A stretch of 64,000 bases of DNA from Embleya scabrispora DSM 41855. Its GTDB lineage: Bacteria > Actinomycetota > Actinomycetes > Streptomycetales > Streptomycetaceae. The notes below the pieces were generated by a model, which saw only the letters and a list, made by a program, of their open reading frames with translations, did no database searches and was not told the origin of the DNA. The position numbers and the translations under genes are program-made. The DNA lies in the NCBI RefSeq assembly GCF_000372745.1, contig NZ_KB889689.1, forward strand, positions 26,552 through 90,551, in the 5' to 3' direction. Positions 52,301-60,281 of this stretch are shown here, in pieces; position 1 is the first letter of the stretch, and every line of letters starts with the position of its first letter.

Positions 52301-53992
52301 GTGTCGGGACGTTGGAGCACCACCCTGGACGTACTGCTGCGTGAGCGGGCCACCGATCCCGCTCCCGGCCTCCGCCACGAGGACCTGGCCTGGTCCTGGG
52401 CCGAGGTGGTCGCCGAGTCGGCGCGGCGGGCGGCCCTGCTGCGCGCCCTGCGGGTCGAGGGCCGGCCGTGGCACATCGGGGTGATGCTGGAGAACGTCCC
52501 GGAGTTTCCGCTGCTCCTGGGCGCCGCGGCGCTGTCCGGCGCGGTGATCGTCGGGCTCAACCCGACTCGGGTCGGCGCCGAACTCGCCCGCGACATCGAT
52601 CACACGGACTGCTCGCTGGTGATCACCGACGCGACGCACCTGGAGCAGTTGCGCGCCGCGGCGCCGGACTTCCCGGCGGACCGGCTGCTGTGCGTGGACG
52701 ACGCGTCCTGGGCGGCGGCGCTGGAGCCGTACGCGGGAGCCGAGCCGCCGGTGGAGCGGCCGAGCGCCGACGACACCTTCATGCTGATCCTCACCTCCGG
52801 GACGACCGGTCACCCCAAGGCGGTGATCTGCTCGCAGGGCAAGATCGCCGTGCAGGGTGCGAGCGTGGTGGCGATGGAACGGCTCACCGGCGCGGACGTC
52901 GCGTACTGCGCGATGCCGCTGTTCCACTCCAACGCGATCGTCACGTGCTGGGCGCCCGCGGTCGCCGCCGGGGCCGAACTGGTGCTGCGCCGACGCTTCT
53001 CCGCGTCCGGCTTCCTGCCCGACGTGCGGCGGTTCAAGGTCACCTACGCCAACTACGTGGGCAAGCCGCTGTCGTACATCCTGGCCACGCCCGAGCGTGC
53101 GGACGACGCGGACAACCCGCTCACCCGGGTGTTCGGCAACGAGGGCGGACCGCAGGACGTCGAGCGCTTCGCCCGGCGGTTCGGCTGCACGGTGCGGGAC
53201 GGGTTCGGCTCGACCGAGGGCGGCCTGTCCTTCGTACCGGTCCCGGACATGCCGCCGGGGGCGCTGGGCCGGCCGAACGGCGAGATCCGGATCCTGAATC
53301 AGGACACGCGCGAGGAGTGCCCGCCGGCGGCCTTCGACGCCGAGGGTCGGATGACCAATCTCGAGGACGCGGTCGGCGAACTGGTCAACATCGGCGGCGC
53401 GGGGTCCTTCGAGGGCTACTACAACAACCCGGCGGCGACCGCGCAGCGCATGCGCGAGGGCTGGTACTGGAGCGGTGATCTGGCCTACCGCACCGAGGAC
53501 GGCCTGGTCTTCTTCGCCGGCCGCAGCGGCGAATGGCTGCGCGTCGCGGGGGAGAACTTCGGTGCGGCGCCGGTGACCCGGATCCTGTCCCGGCATCCGG
53601 ACGTCGCGCTCGCCACGGTGTACGGCGTGGCCGACGAGGCGGCGGGCGACCAGGCGATGGCGGCCCTCGTCCTGCGTGAGGGCGCGCGCTTCGAACCGGA
53701 CGGGTTCGCCGAGTGGTTGGCGGCGCAATCGGACCTGTCCGGGGCATGGCACCCGCGCTACGTCCGGATTGCCGCAGCGCTCCCGCAGACCAGCACGAAC
53801 AAGATCCTGACCCGGGTCCTGGTCCGCCAGGGCTGGTACACCGGCGCCGACGAACTGTGGTGGCGCGACACCAAGGAGGGTCCGTACCGTCCGTTCACCG
53901 AGGCCGACCGCAAAATCCTGGAGACGGCCTTCGCGGACCGAGGCCGGGCACACGTCCTGGCGCTGCTGGATCGGGGACCCGGCGAGGGGTGA
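52301..53992 (+). CDS. acyl-CoA synthetase (FadD17-like AMP-forming ligase)
   Basis: The 563-aa ligase has the AMP-binding motif ILTSGTTGHPKAV, then DGFGSTEGG (A5) and the hinge region WYWSGDLAYRTEDGLVFFAGR with an essential Asp. The final Lys region reads PQTSTNKILTR. It activates a carboxylic acid to its CoA thioester in the cytosol. In mycobacteria the nearest type, FadD17/FadD19, works on steroid side chains. GTG 52301 has AGGAG 7 nt upstream; ATG 52268 is less likely. No KstR-like box was found upstream, so it may be regulated separately. Confidence 0.93.
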   Translation: MSGRWSTTLDVLLRERATDPAPGLRHEDLAWSWAEVVAESARRAALLRALRVEGRPWHIGVMLENVPEFPLLLGAAALSGAVIVGLNPTRVGAELARDIDHTDCSLVITDATHLEQLRAAAPDFPADRLLCVDDASWAAALEPYAGAEPPVERPSADDTFMLILTSGTTGHPKAVICSQGKIAVQGASVVAMERLTGADVAYCAMPLFHSNAIVTCWAPAVAAGAELVLRRRFSASGFLPDVRRFKVTYANYVGKPLSYILATPERADDADNPLTRVFGNEGGPQDVERFARRFGCTVRDGFGSTEGGLSFVPVPDMPPGALGRPNGEIRILNQDTREECPPAAFDAEGRMTNLEDAVGELVNIGGAGSFEGYYNNPAATAQRMREGWYWSGDLAYRTEDGLVFFAGRSGEWLRVAGENFGAAPVTRILSRHPDVALATVYGVADEAAGDQAMAALVLREGARFEPDGFAEWLAAQSDLSGAWHPRYVRIAAALPQTSTNKILTRVLVRQGWYTGADELWWRDTKEGPYRPFTEADRKILETAFADRGRAHVLALLDRGPGEG

Positions 53993-54019
53993 CGTGTCGA
54001 TCGGGATCTCGGCGGCGCC

Positions 54020-54664
54020 TCAGCCGTCGGTTGCGGCGAGGGTGATGCCGAAGCCGGCCATGACGGTGCCGGTCGAGGCGTCGAGGGCGCGGCGGAAGCG
54101 GGGCCGGCGGAGCTTGGTGCGCAGGCTGTTCGCGCCGAGGATGATCGCCGTGAACCACAACATGCCCTCGATGTCGTGGACGAGCGCGAGCAGTATCCCG
54201 AAGGCGAGATGCGGAGCGCCCGAGGGCACGAACTGCGGGATCATCGCCATGTAGAAGACGCCGACCTTGGGATTGGTCAGCGACGTGAGCACGCCGCGTC
54301 CCCATGCGGACCACAATCCGGGAGCGGCCTTGGTGCCGGCCACCGGGGCGGCCTCGACGTCGGTGTACCGGTTCACCCACGCGGCGCGCAGCAGTCCGTA
54401 CGCGAGCCACAGCAGGTAACAGGCGCCGAGGATCCGCAGACTTGTATAGGCGAGCCGGGAAGTGGTCAGCACGGCCGAGACGCCGGCCGCCGCGGCGGCA
54501 CCCCAGACCAGGGTCCCGGAGCCTATGCCGAACGCGGTGGCGAACCCGTGTCGAGGCCCGCGCGCGAGCGCCGCCCGCAGCACGATCGCGGTATCCGGGC
54601 CGGGGATTATCGTCAGCAGCCCGGCCACCAGGGCGAACGAGGCGAGGTGGGTCAACACGTCCAT
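54020..54664 (-). CDS. LysE/RhtB-family amino-acid exporter
   Basis: The 214-aa membrane protein has about six helices and the family signature IIPGPDTAIVLRAALARGPRHGF near the N-terminus, with LTNPKVGVFYMAMIPQFV in the middle. It exports amino acids or homoserine lactone-like compounds by proton exchange. ATG 54664 is taken as the start; the ribosome site is weak. It converges on the acyl-CoA synthetase gene with a 27-bp gap. Confidence 0.92.
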   Translation of the reverse strand: MDVLTHLASFALVAGLLTIIPGPDTAIVLRAALARGPRHGFATAFGIGSGTLVWGAAAAAGVSAVLTTSRLAYTSLRILGACYLLWLAYGLLRAAWVNRYTDVEAAPVAGTKAAPGLWSAWGRGVLTSLTNPKVGVFYMAMIPQFVPSGAPHLAFGILLALVHDIEGMLWFTAIILGANSLRTKLRRPRFRRALDASTGTVMAGFGITLAATDG

Positions 54665-54743
54665 GCGGTCATGCTGCCGGCCCCTCCCGAGGGCCCCGAC
54701 GGCGACCGGCGACCGGCCGCGCGACCTGCCGGCACTCGTCCTC

Positions 54744-55394
54744 TCACAGACCCCAGAAGCGGCCTTCGAGGCCCACCGAGGCGAAGTAGGCCGCCGCCGT
54801 GGCCGGGTCGCGGCGTTCGTAGCCTCGGTGCAGGCGGCCCTCGTACCAGTGTTCGGCCAGGCGCCACAGCGTGGTGAGGTCGAGGAAGTAGCCACGCCTT
54901 TGGCCGGTGCGGGCGAGCCAGCCGGCCACGCAGCCCTCGTCGCAGAACAGCCGCTGGTTGCCGCACGCGTGCACCACGTCGTCCCACAGTGTGGTGATCG
55001 GGACCAGGAAGTGCGCCACCTCGTCGCCCTTGGGCGGTTGTTCGGTGCCCACGTTCCAGGCGAGGGCCCGCTCGCAGCCCGGGCAGCGGGTCGCGACCAG
55101 CACCTCCTCGCCCACCAGATGCGGTATCGCGAAGGAGTCCCACGCGCAGCCGCCCCACCACAGCGTGCGCGAACCCATCACCGAGAAGCCCAGCGGGACC
55201 GCGCTGAACGGATGCGCCATCACGATCGCCTCATCGCGCAGCACGATGTGCCGCTGTTCGTGCAGGGTCCACAACCCCGAGCGCACGGTGAGTTCCGAGA
55301 CGCCCAGAATCGCGGCCAGTTCCTGATCCGACGGCGCCCGCCCGGTGTCGGCGAAGCCTCGATAGACCGCCAGGCGCAATTGTTCGACGCTCAC
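54744..55394 (-). CDS. MerB-like alkylmercury lyase family protein
   Basis: The 216-aa protein has an N-terminal winged-helix-like region followed by the MerB fold. The catalytic motif CAWD (Cys83, Asp86) matches Cys96/Asp99 of the classical lyase, and LFCDEGC (Cys151, Cys155) supplies the second cysteine. Two more cysteines (RCPGC, 104/107) could bind metal. MerB cleaves carbon-mercury bonds. No merA, merR or merT is near, so it may have another thiol/metal role. The GTG 55394 start overlaps the RarD stop (GTGA), so it is coupled to that gene. Confidence 0.82.
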   Translation of the reverse strand: MSVEQLRLAVYRGFADTGRAPSDQELAAILGVSELTVRSGLWTLHEQRHIVLRDEAIVMAHPFSAVPLGFSVMGSRTLWWGGCAWDSFAIPHLVGEEVLVATRCPGCERALAWNVGTEQPPKGDEVAHFLVPITTLWDDVVHACGNQRLFCDEGCVAGWLARTGQRRGYFLDLTTLWRLAEHWYEGRLHRGYERRDPATAAAYFASVGLEGRFWGL

Positions 55395-56371
55395 GAGGTG
55401 GCCTCTCGTTCGGGCGCGGCGGTGACCGGGGTCTCCCGGGGCGCGGAGGCGACGGTGGCCCCGGACCCCCGCGTGGACGGGCGGACGGCGACCCGATTGC
55501 GGCGGGACTGGCGGATCGCGTCGTAGGTCAGCACGGCCAGCGCCGTCCACACCAGGGCGAAGCCCGCCCACCGGGCCGCGGGCATCGGCTCGTGGTAGAC
55601 CGCGACGCCGATCCCGAACTGGATGATCGGGGCCAGGTATTGCAGCATGCCGATCGTGCTCAGCGGCACCGTGTTCGCGGCGACCGCGAAGCACAGCATG
55701 GGGATGACGGTGATCAGCCCTGCCGTCATCAACATCAACGCCTGTGGCGTGCCCTCGTGCCCGAACGTGCCCTCGCCGGTCCAGGCCAACCAGGTCAGGT
55801 AGCCCAGCGCGGGCAGGAACATCACGGCCGTCTCGGCCGTCATCGAGTGGGTGGCGGGCAGGTTCATGCGCTTCTTGACGTAGCCGTAGGTCGCGAACGA
55901 CGCGGCCAGGGTCAACGCGATCCAGGGCACTCGGCCGTAGGCGACGATCAGCACCACCACCGCCGCGACGCCCATACCCACGGCCGTCCACTGGATCGCC
56001 CGCAGCCGCTCGCCGAGCACCACGACACCGATGCCGATCAGCACCAACGGCGTGATGAAGTAGCCCAACGAGGTCTCCACGACCTGGTCGTGGTTGACGC
56101 CGTAGATGTAGGCGCCCCAGTTGATCGAGATCATCACGGCGGCCAATGTGACCGTGGCCAGCTTGGCCGGGGCGCGCAGGATCTCGCGGATCCAGGACCA
56201 CTGCCGGAGCGCGGCGAGCAGGACGACCATGCACAGCAGGGACCAGGTCATCCGGTGCGCCAGGATTTCCACGGCGCCGGCCGGCTTGACGTGGGGCCAG
56301 TAGAGCGGAAAGAGACCCCACATGACATAGGCAGCCGTGCCCAGGAGCAATCCGCGTCGTTCTGAACCCAT
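55391..56371 (-). CDS. rarD: RarD-type EamA permease
   Basis: The 326-aa membrane protein has ten helices and the RarD hallmarks GLLLGTAAYVMWGLFPLYWPHVKPAGA and EILAHRMTWSLL, then INWGAYIYGVNHDQVVETSLGYFI. Substrates of this group are not settled (chloramphenicol sensitivity in some species). ATG 56371 is chosen by alignment to the family start; the ribosome site is poor. It shares a 4-bp overlap with the MerB-like gene downstream. Confidence 0.93.
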   Translation of the reverse strand: MGSERRGLLLGTAAYVMWGLFPLYWPHVKPAGAVEILAHRMTWSLLCMVVLLAALRQWSWIREILRAPAKLATVTLAAVMISINWGAYIYGVNHDQVVETSLGYFITPLVLIGIGVVVLGERLRAIQWTAVGMGVAAVVVLIVAYGRVPWIALTLAASFATYGYVKKRMNLPATHSMTAETAVMFLPALGYLTWLAWTGEGTFGHEGTPQALMLMTAGLITVIPMLCFAVAANTVPLSTIGMLQYLAPIIQFGIGVAVYHEPMPAARWAGFALVWTALAVLTYDAIRQSRRNRVAVRPSTRGSGATVASAPRETPVTAAPEREATS

Positions 56372-56440
56372 GCCGCCGAAGGTACTGGCGAAGTGGCCTG
56401 CCGTCAGGAGCCAATTCGGAATGAGTGGATCCATCCCCGC

Positions 56441-56492
56441 GCTGCGGGGTGCCGCGGTGCCGAGTGCCGCGAGTGCCGCAGTGCCGCGGTGC
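56441..56492. repeat. short imperfect GTGCCGC tandem repeat
   Basis: Five or so copies of GTGCCGCG/A lie in the gap between the RarD and SDR genes. Most likely simple-sequence slippage. Confidence 0.5.
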
Positions 56493-56493
56493 C

Positions 56494-57399
56494 TCAGTCG
56501 CCGTCGCGGCTCATGTTCTCCCAACGCTCGTACTCCTCGCGCCGGGCCCGGTCCAACTCGGCGATCATGTCGTAGGCCGCACCGCCCAGGATGATGCGGC
56601 GGGGTGGCTCGGGAAGATCGACGAGTCGGAGCAGCACGGCGGCCGCCTTGGCCGGGTCGGCGTCCTTCGACTCGCCCCACATCTCGGCCAGTTCGGCGCG
56701 CAGCGGCGCGTACGCCTCGTTCTCGGTGGTCAGCGTCAGGCCGTGGGTGAACAGCGCCGTCTCGTAGCCGCCGGGCTGGATCAGGGTCACCCGCACGCCG
56801 AAGGCCGCCACCTCCATGGCCAGGGCGCCCGTCATGTTGTCGAGCGCGGCCTTGCCCGCGCTGTACAGACCGGTGGACGCGAAGCCGACGGCGGAGCCCA
56901 TCGAACCGATCTGGAGGATGTGCCCCGAACCCTGCTTGCGCAGGTGGGGGACCACGGCCTGGCTCACCCACAGCGCGCCGAAGAAGTTGACGTCCAAGTG
57001 CGCTCGGGCCTGCGCCTCGGTCACCTCCTCGACCATCCCGATCAGACTGACGCCCGCGTTGTTGACCACGACGTCGAGCCGACCGAAGGTGGCGACGGCT
57101 CGGGCCACGGTGCGGAACACCGCGCCGCGGTCGGTCACATCGAGGGACAGCGGGACGAAGCGGCCGTCGTGCTCGGCGGCCAGATCGGCGAGCGGCCCGA
57201 CATCCCGCGCCGCGCCGACGACCCGATCACCCGCCGCGAGCGCGGCCTCGGTGAAGGCTCGGCCCAGGCCCCGGGACGCACCGGTGATGAACCAGACACG
57301 GGGCTCGCGGTGGGTGGGGTGGGTGACAGCGGAGGTCGTTTCGGTGGTGGCGGCGTGGCTCGTGGCGGTTGCGGTCGTGGCAACGGGGGCGGTGGTCAT
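56494..57399 (-). CDS. SDR-family oxidoreductase
   Basis: The 301-aa short-chain dehydrogenase has a Thr/Ala-rich N-terminal extension, TGASRGLG cofactor loop, NNAGVS, catalytic Ser (QIGSMGSA) and YSAGK. Arg after the Gly loop plus AARDVGP suggest NADP(H). The substrate is unknown. ATG 57399 has AAAGGAG upstream. It diverges from a TetR gene, and twin operators in between suggest direct repression by it. Confidence 0.93.
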   Translation of the reverse strand: MTTAPVATTATATSHAATTETTSAVTHPTHREPRVWFITGASRGLGRAFTEAALAAGDRVVGAARDVGPLADLAAEHDGRFVPLSLDVTDRGAVFRTVARAVATFGRLDVVVNNAGVSLIGMVEEVTEAQARAHLDVNFFGALWVSQAVVPHLRKQGSGHILQIGSMGSAVGFASTGLYSAGKAALDNMTGALAMEVAAFGVRVTLIQPGGYETALFTHGLTLTTENEAYAPLRAELAEMWGESKDADPAKAAAVLLRLVDLPEPPRRIILGGAAYDMIAELDRARREEYERWENMSRDGD

Positions 57400-57512
57400 G
57401 AGCGTGGGCTCCTTTGCTTCGGCGGTGTAGAGGGCTTTTCGGTGGCGGCGGCGAATGGTGCGAAGGGTGGGTTGGTTCGGTCCTCGAAAGTTTGACGAGC
57501 GGGACTATCCGA

Positions 57513-57533
57513 GACGAGACGGTTCGTCTCGCT
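57513..57533. promoter_or_regulatory. TetR operator copy 1 (GACGAGACGGTTCGTCTCG)
   Basis: It shares the identical 20-mer AGACGAGACGGTTCGTCTCG (57512-57531) with copy 2 exactly 60 bp away. It overlaps the predicted start point of SDR transcription. Confidence 0.8.
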
Positions 57534-57543
57534 CGGTTGATTG

Positions 57544-57572
57544 AGCATGCGTCCTTGGGATGGGGATGTCAA
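57544..57572 (-). promoter_or_regulatory. SDR promoter between the two operators
   Basis: TTGACA (57567-57572) and CATGCT (57544-57549) lie 17 bp apart on the minus strand. The -35 touches operator copy 2. Confidence 0.5.
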
Positions 57573-57593
57573 GACGAGACGGTTCGTCTCGTC
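57573..57593. promoter_or_regulatory. TetR operator copy 2
   Basis: GACGAGAC-GGTTC-GTCTCGTC, 8-bp perfect arms. It lies just upstream of the SDR -35 and 20 bp before the TetR start codon. Confidence 0.8.
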
Positions 57594-57612
57594 GGTCGGT
57601 TAGCATGTGGTC

Positions 57613-58278
57613 ATGACCATCGACAACACGAACGGCGGCACCGACTCCCGCTCGGGCGCCGATACCGATGCCGATACCGACGGCGGCCGTGCCGCCGCCA
57701 AGCCGAATCCGTCCCGGCGCAGCGAACAGTCCCGCCGCGCGATCCTCACCGCCGCCCGGGAACTGGTCTCCGAGCTCGGCTTCGCGAAGCTCACGATCGA
57801 GGCCATCGCGGCGCGCGCGGGCGTCGGCAAACAGACCATCTACCGCTGGTGGGGCTCCAAGGGCGAGGTCGTCTTCGAGGCGTTCCTGGCGCTGAGCGAC
57901 CCGGGGGAGGGCATCGTGCTGCCCGATACGGGCGACGTCGAGACGGACCTGAAGTACCTGATGCGCGAGACCGTCGCCGAGTTCGCCGACCCCGCCTTCG
58001 AGGCCCCGGTCCGCGCACTCAACGCCGAGATCATCAACGACCCCAAGCTCGCCAGGCTCTACCACGAGAAGATGGCCGCCCCCGTCGACGAGGCCAAGAA
58101 GGAACGCCTGCGCAGCGCGCAACGAGCCGGCCAGATCGCCGCCGACGTCGATCTGGACCTGGCTCTCGAACTGCTCTACGCACCCCTGTACCAGCGCTGG
58201 CTGCTGCGCTCCGGCCCGCTCACGGAGGAGTACGCCGACAGCCTGGTGGCGCTGACCCTCAAGGCGCTTCGCCCCTGA
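57613..58278 (+). CDS. TetR-family repressor
   Basis: The 221-aa protein has an Asp/Thr-rich N-terminal arm of about 35 residues, then a TetR helix-turn-helix (RRAILTAARELVSELGFAKL, IEAIAARAGVGKQTIYRWW) and a C-terminal ligand domain (TetR_C type). ATG 57613 or GTG 57607 is the start; both are weakly preceded. It diverges from the SDR gene, and the twin palindromes at 57513 and 57573 are the expected targets, covering both its own and the SDR promoter. The ligand is unknown. Confidence 0.92.
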   Translation: MTIDNTNGGTDSRSGADTDADTDGGRAAAKPNPSRRSEQSRRAILTAARELVSELGFAKLTIEAIAARAGVGKQTIYRWWGSKGEVVFEAFLALSDPGEGIVLPDTGDVETDLKYLMRETVAEFADPAFEAPVRALNAEIINDPKLARLYHEKMAAPVDEAKKERLRSAQRAGQIAADVDLDLALELLYAPLYQRWLLRSGPLTEEYADSLVALTLKALRP

Positions 58279-58392
58279 TCCGTCGGCGACAGGAGATACC
58301 GCCACGACCCGCCACGGGTGGAGACTCGCGAATCGACCAAATATGTCGATCGAGGTCGTTAGCGTGTGTTCGGTGACCAACTTGGGGGTGTC

Positions 58393-59427
58393 GTGAAGCG
58401 CTCGATCGAGCCGGGGAATCCGGCGTTCGTCTCTGCCCGACACCAGCGTGGGTGGCACTCCCAGCAGCGACTTGCCGACGCCTTCGAGGAGAAGGCAGCC
58501 GAATGCGGCTTCCGCATCGGCGTCAGTGTCCGTCAGGTCCGACGCTGGGAGAGCGCAGAACCACCGTGGCCGTCGAGCGATTACCAAACGGTGCTGGAGG
58601 CACTGTTCGGACTGCCACTGACCATGCTTGGTTTCTCGCCACCGGTCGGCTCACGTCGCTTCGAGGAGGAAATTGCGAGCGCCCAAGTCGTCGGCATTGT
58701 CGAAGGCCTGCACGAGGGCGAGCAGTCCGGGTGGTGGCGCACCGACCCGAACGAAGGATCCGGCGCTCGTGTCGATCGCCTCGTCCGGGTGGAACAGCGG
58801 GCGGCGGTCACACGCACATACGAATCCAGTCTGATCCCTGGACCTCTTCAGGTGTACGAGTACGCGGTTGCGGCGATCCGCGCGTATCTGCCGGCGCTAC
58901 CCGAGGACGAGGTCATCGAGCGGGCACGTAGGCGGACGGAGCGACTGGCCCGATTGCCGGCGCACCCCGATGGGTCACGGGCGCTGTTGTACATCATCGA
59001 CGAGCCTGTCTTGCATCGGCCCGTCGGCGGCGAAGCGATCCTGCGTGACCAACTCGCTCACTTGCTGATCACCGTCTCCGCGCTGCCCCACGTGCAACTC
59101 CGGGTAGTGCCTCTCGCCGCCGGTGGTCATCCCGGCACGGCCGGTCCGTTCGCACTGTTCGACCTCGGGGACCGGCGAGTCGTCTACACCGAGGCACTGA
59201 CCGGGGCTTCGTGGACTTCGCGGCCGGCATGTCTCGCGGCGTACTCGTTCGCCTACGATCGGCTCCAGGCAGCAGCGCTTACTGCGGACGACTCGATGCA
59301 GCTTGTTGCGCAGAGGCTCGCGGAACTGGAGACGGCATGGATGCTCGTGGGCGATGGATCACCAGCAGTCACAGTGGAGGAGAGAACTGCGTCGAGGTCG
59401 CAGTTCTGGAAACCGCCGTCGGAGTGA
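58393..59427 (+). CDS. XRE-family regulator with DUF5753 domain
   Basis: The 344-aa protein has an N-terminal helix-turn-helix (QRLADAFEEKA, VSVRQVRRWESAE) followed by a long DUF5753 ligand-type domain (SSLIPGPLQVYEYAVAAIRAYL, LLYIIDEPVLHRPVGG, FALFDLGDRRVVYTE). Such regulators pair with DUF397 proteins in streptomycetes and act on development or antibiotic production. GTG 58393 follows GGGGG. The last 30 codons run out of frame over the DUF397 gene and look non-native. Confidence 0.93.
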   Translation: MKRSIEPGNPAFVSARHQRGWHSQQRLADAFEEKAAECGFRIGVSVRQVRRWESAEPPWPSSDYQTVLEALFGLPLTMLGFSPPVGSRRFEEEIASAQVVGIVEGLHEGEQSGWWRTDPNEGSGARVDRLVRVEQRAAVTRTYESSLIPGPLQVYEYAVAAIRAYLPALPEDEVIERARRRTERLARLPAHPDGSRALLYIIDEPVLHRPVGGEAILRDQLAHLLITVSALPHVQLRVVPLAAGGHPGTAGPFALFDLGDRRVVYTEALTGASWTSRPACLAAYSFAYDRLQAAALTADDSMQLVAQRLAELETAWMLVGDGSPAVTVEERTASRSQFWKPPSE

Positions 59428-59510
59428 GGGACAGCAAGATTGCCGATTCTCCGGTGATAGCCGTCAGCCCGACCTCATGGGCTTGCCTCACGGAGCTTGC
59501 CGGCCGCTGA
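59337..59510 (+). CDS. DUF397 partner protein
   Basis: The 57-aa protein is a typical DUF397 domain: RWITSSHSGGENCVEVAVL, VRDSKIADSPVIAVSPTSW. It is the small partner of the XRE/DUF5753 regulator and may act as its antagonist. ATG 59337 lies inside the upstream gene, a 91-bp overlap in a different frame; such pairs normally overlap by a few bases. Confidence 0.92.
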   Translation: MDARGRWITSSHSGGENCVEVAVLETAVGVRDSKIADSPVIAVSPTSWACLTELAGR

Positions 59511-59774
59511 TCGGCGACGCGCAAGCGGACTTCGTCGATCGATTGCGAAGCGGTCCGCCGACCTACGGCCGTGCCTTGGACGTCCGTTCGCTCGGTGCTT
59601 CGTGGCGTGTCGGTGGTTCGAGGTCGGGTGCCTCTCGAGGCTGTGCGACATCTCGCTCGGTTCCGAGGCATGGCCCGACCTCACGCTCGCCGAAGCTGTG
59701 CTCATCCCGGATTCGAGCATCCTGGCTTTTGCGCGCCGGATCGTGCCTGGCGCTTGTGTGCCGGTCCAGGCTCC

Positions 59775-59820
59775 GGTCCCGGTCCCGGTCCCGGTCCCGG
59801 TCCCGGTCCCGGTCCCGGTC
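59775..59820 (+). repeat. GGTCCC hexanucleotide tandem array
   Basis: About eight near-perfect copies of the 6-mer, with degenerate copies on both sides from 59760 to 59850. Confidence 0.9.
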
Positions 59821-60085
59821 TCGGCTCCGGTCTCGGTCCAGGCTCCGGCTCCGGCGGCGACACGCGTCGAGTGTGGATCGGCGACCGCCGCGCTCGCGAG
59901 GTGCTCCCTGTGCGTCCTGCGCCCTGCTTCCGCGCGGCGTGGTCTGTTTGCGGTCGTGGGCCGAGCCCTGTCGTGTGATTCGTCCTCGGCTCGCGTGATT
60001 CGGCCCAACTCTGCGCGATGTGGCCTCGGGAGCGCCCGTCGGAGTCGGCGAATACCGCGCCATGGGTCGTCGAGTCAGAGAAACC

Positions 60086-60098
60086 TGACGGAGCGTCA
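60086..60098. promoter_or_regulatory. operator-like palindrome TGACGGAGCGTCA
   Basis: The distal copy of the same motif found at 60164, with one arm mismatch. Confidence 0.55.
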
Positions 60099-60163
60099 CT
60101 TCGGTCGGTGGATTTTGGGGATTGGGGCTGCGGTACCGTCACGGACGGTGCAGAATTGTTATT

Positions 60164-60176
60164 TGACGGACCGTCA
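60164..60176. promoter_or_regulatory. operator-like palindrome TGACGGACCGTCA
   Basis: Perfect 6-bp arms around one base, 106 bp upstream of the lipoprotein start and 78 bp from its partner copy. Typical of TetR-type operators. Confidence 0.65.
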
Positions 60177-60281
60177 GATTTCTCCTTACCGTGGCCGTAT
60201 ATCCACGTCTGGATCAAGGAAACGACGCCACCCCGCTCCCGGGACGGCGTGCCTTGTGCTTCCCGAACGCAGGAGCGTCCC

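Larger units (their letters stand above)
59511..60281. other. long intergenic region with low-complexity repeat and operators
   Basis: No gene is supported in these 771 bp; several open frames cross it but have repetitive or Arg-rich products and no ribosome site. It holds a hexanucleotide tandem array (59775-59820), a tandem pair of palindromes (60086, 60164) and an A/T-rich stretch at 60110-60190 that probably carries the promoter of the solute-binding lipoprotein. Confidence 0.6.
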
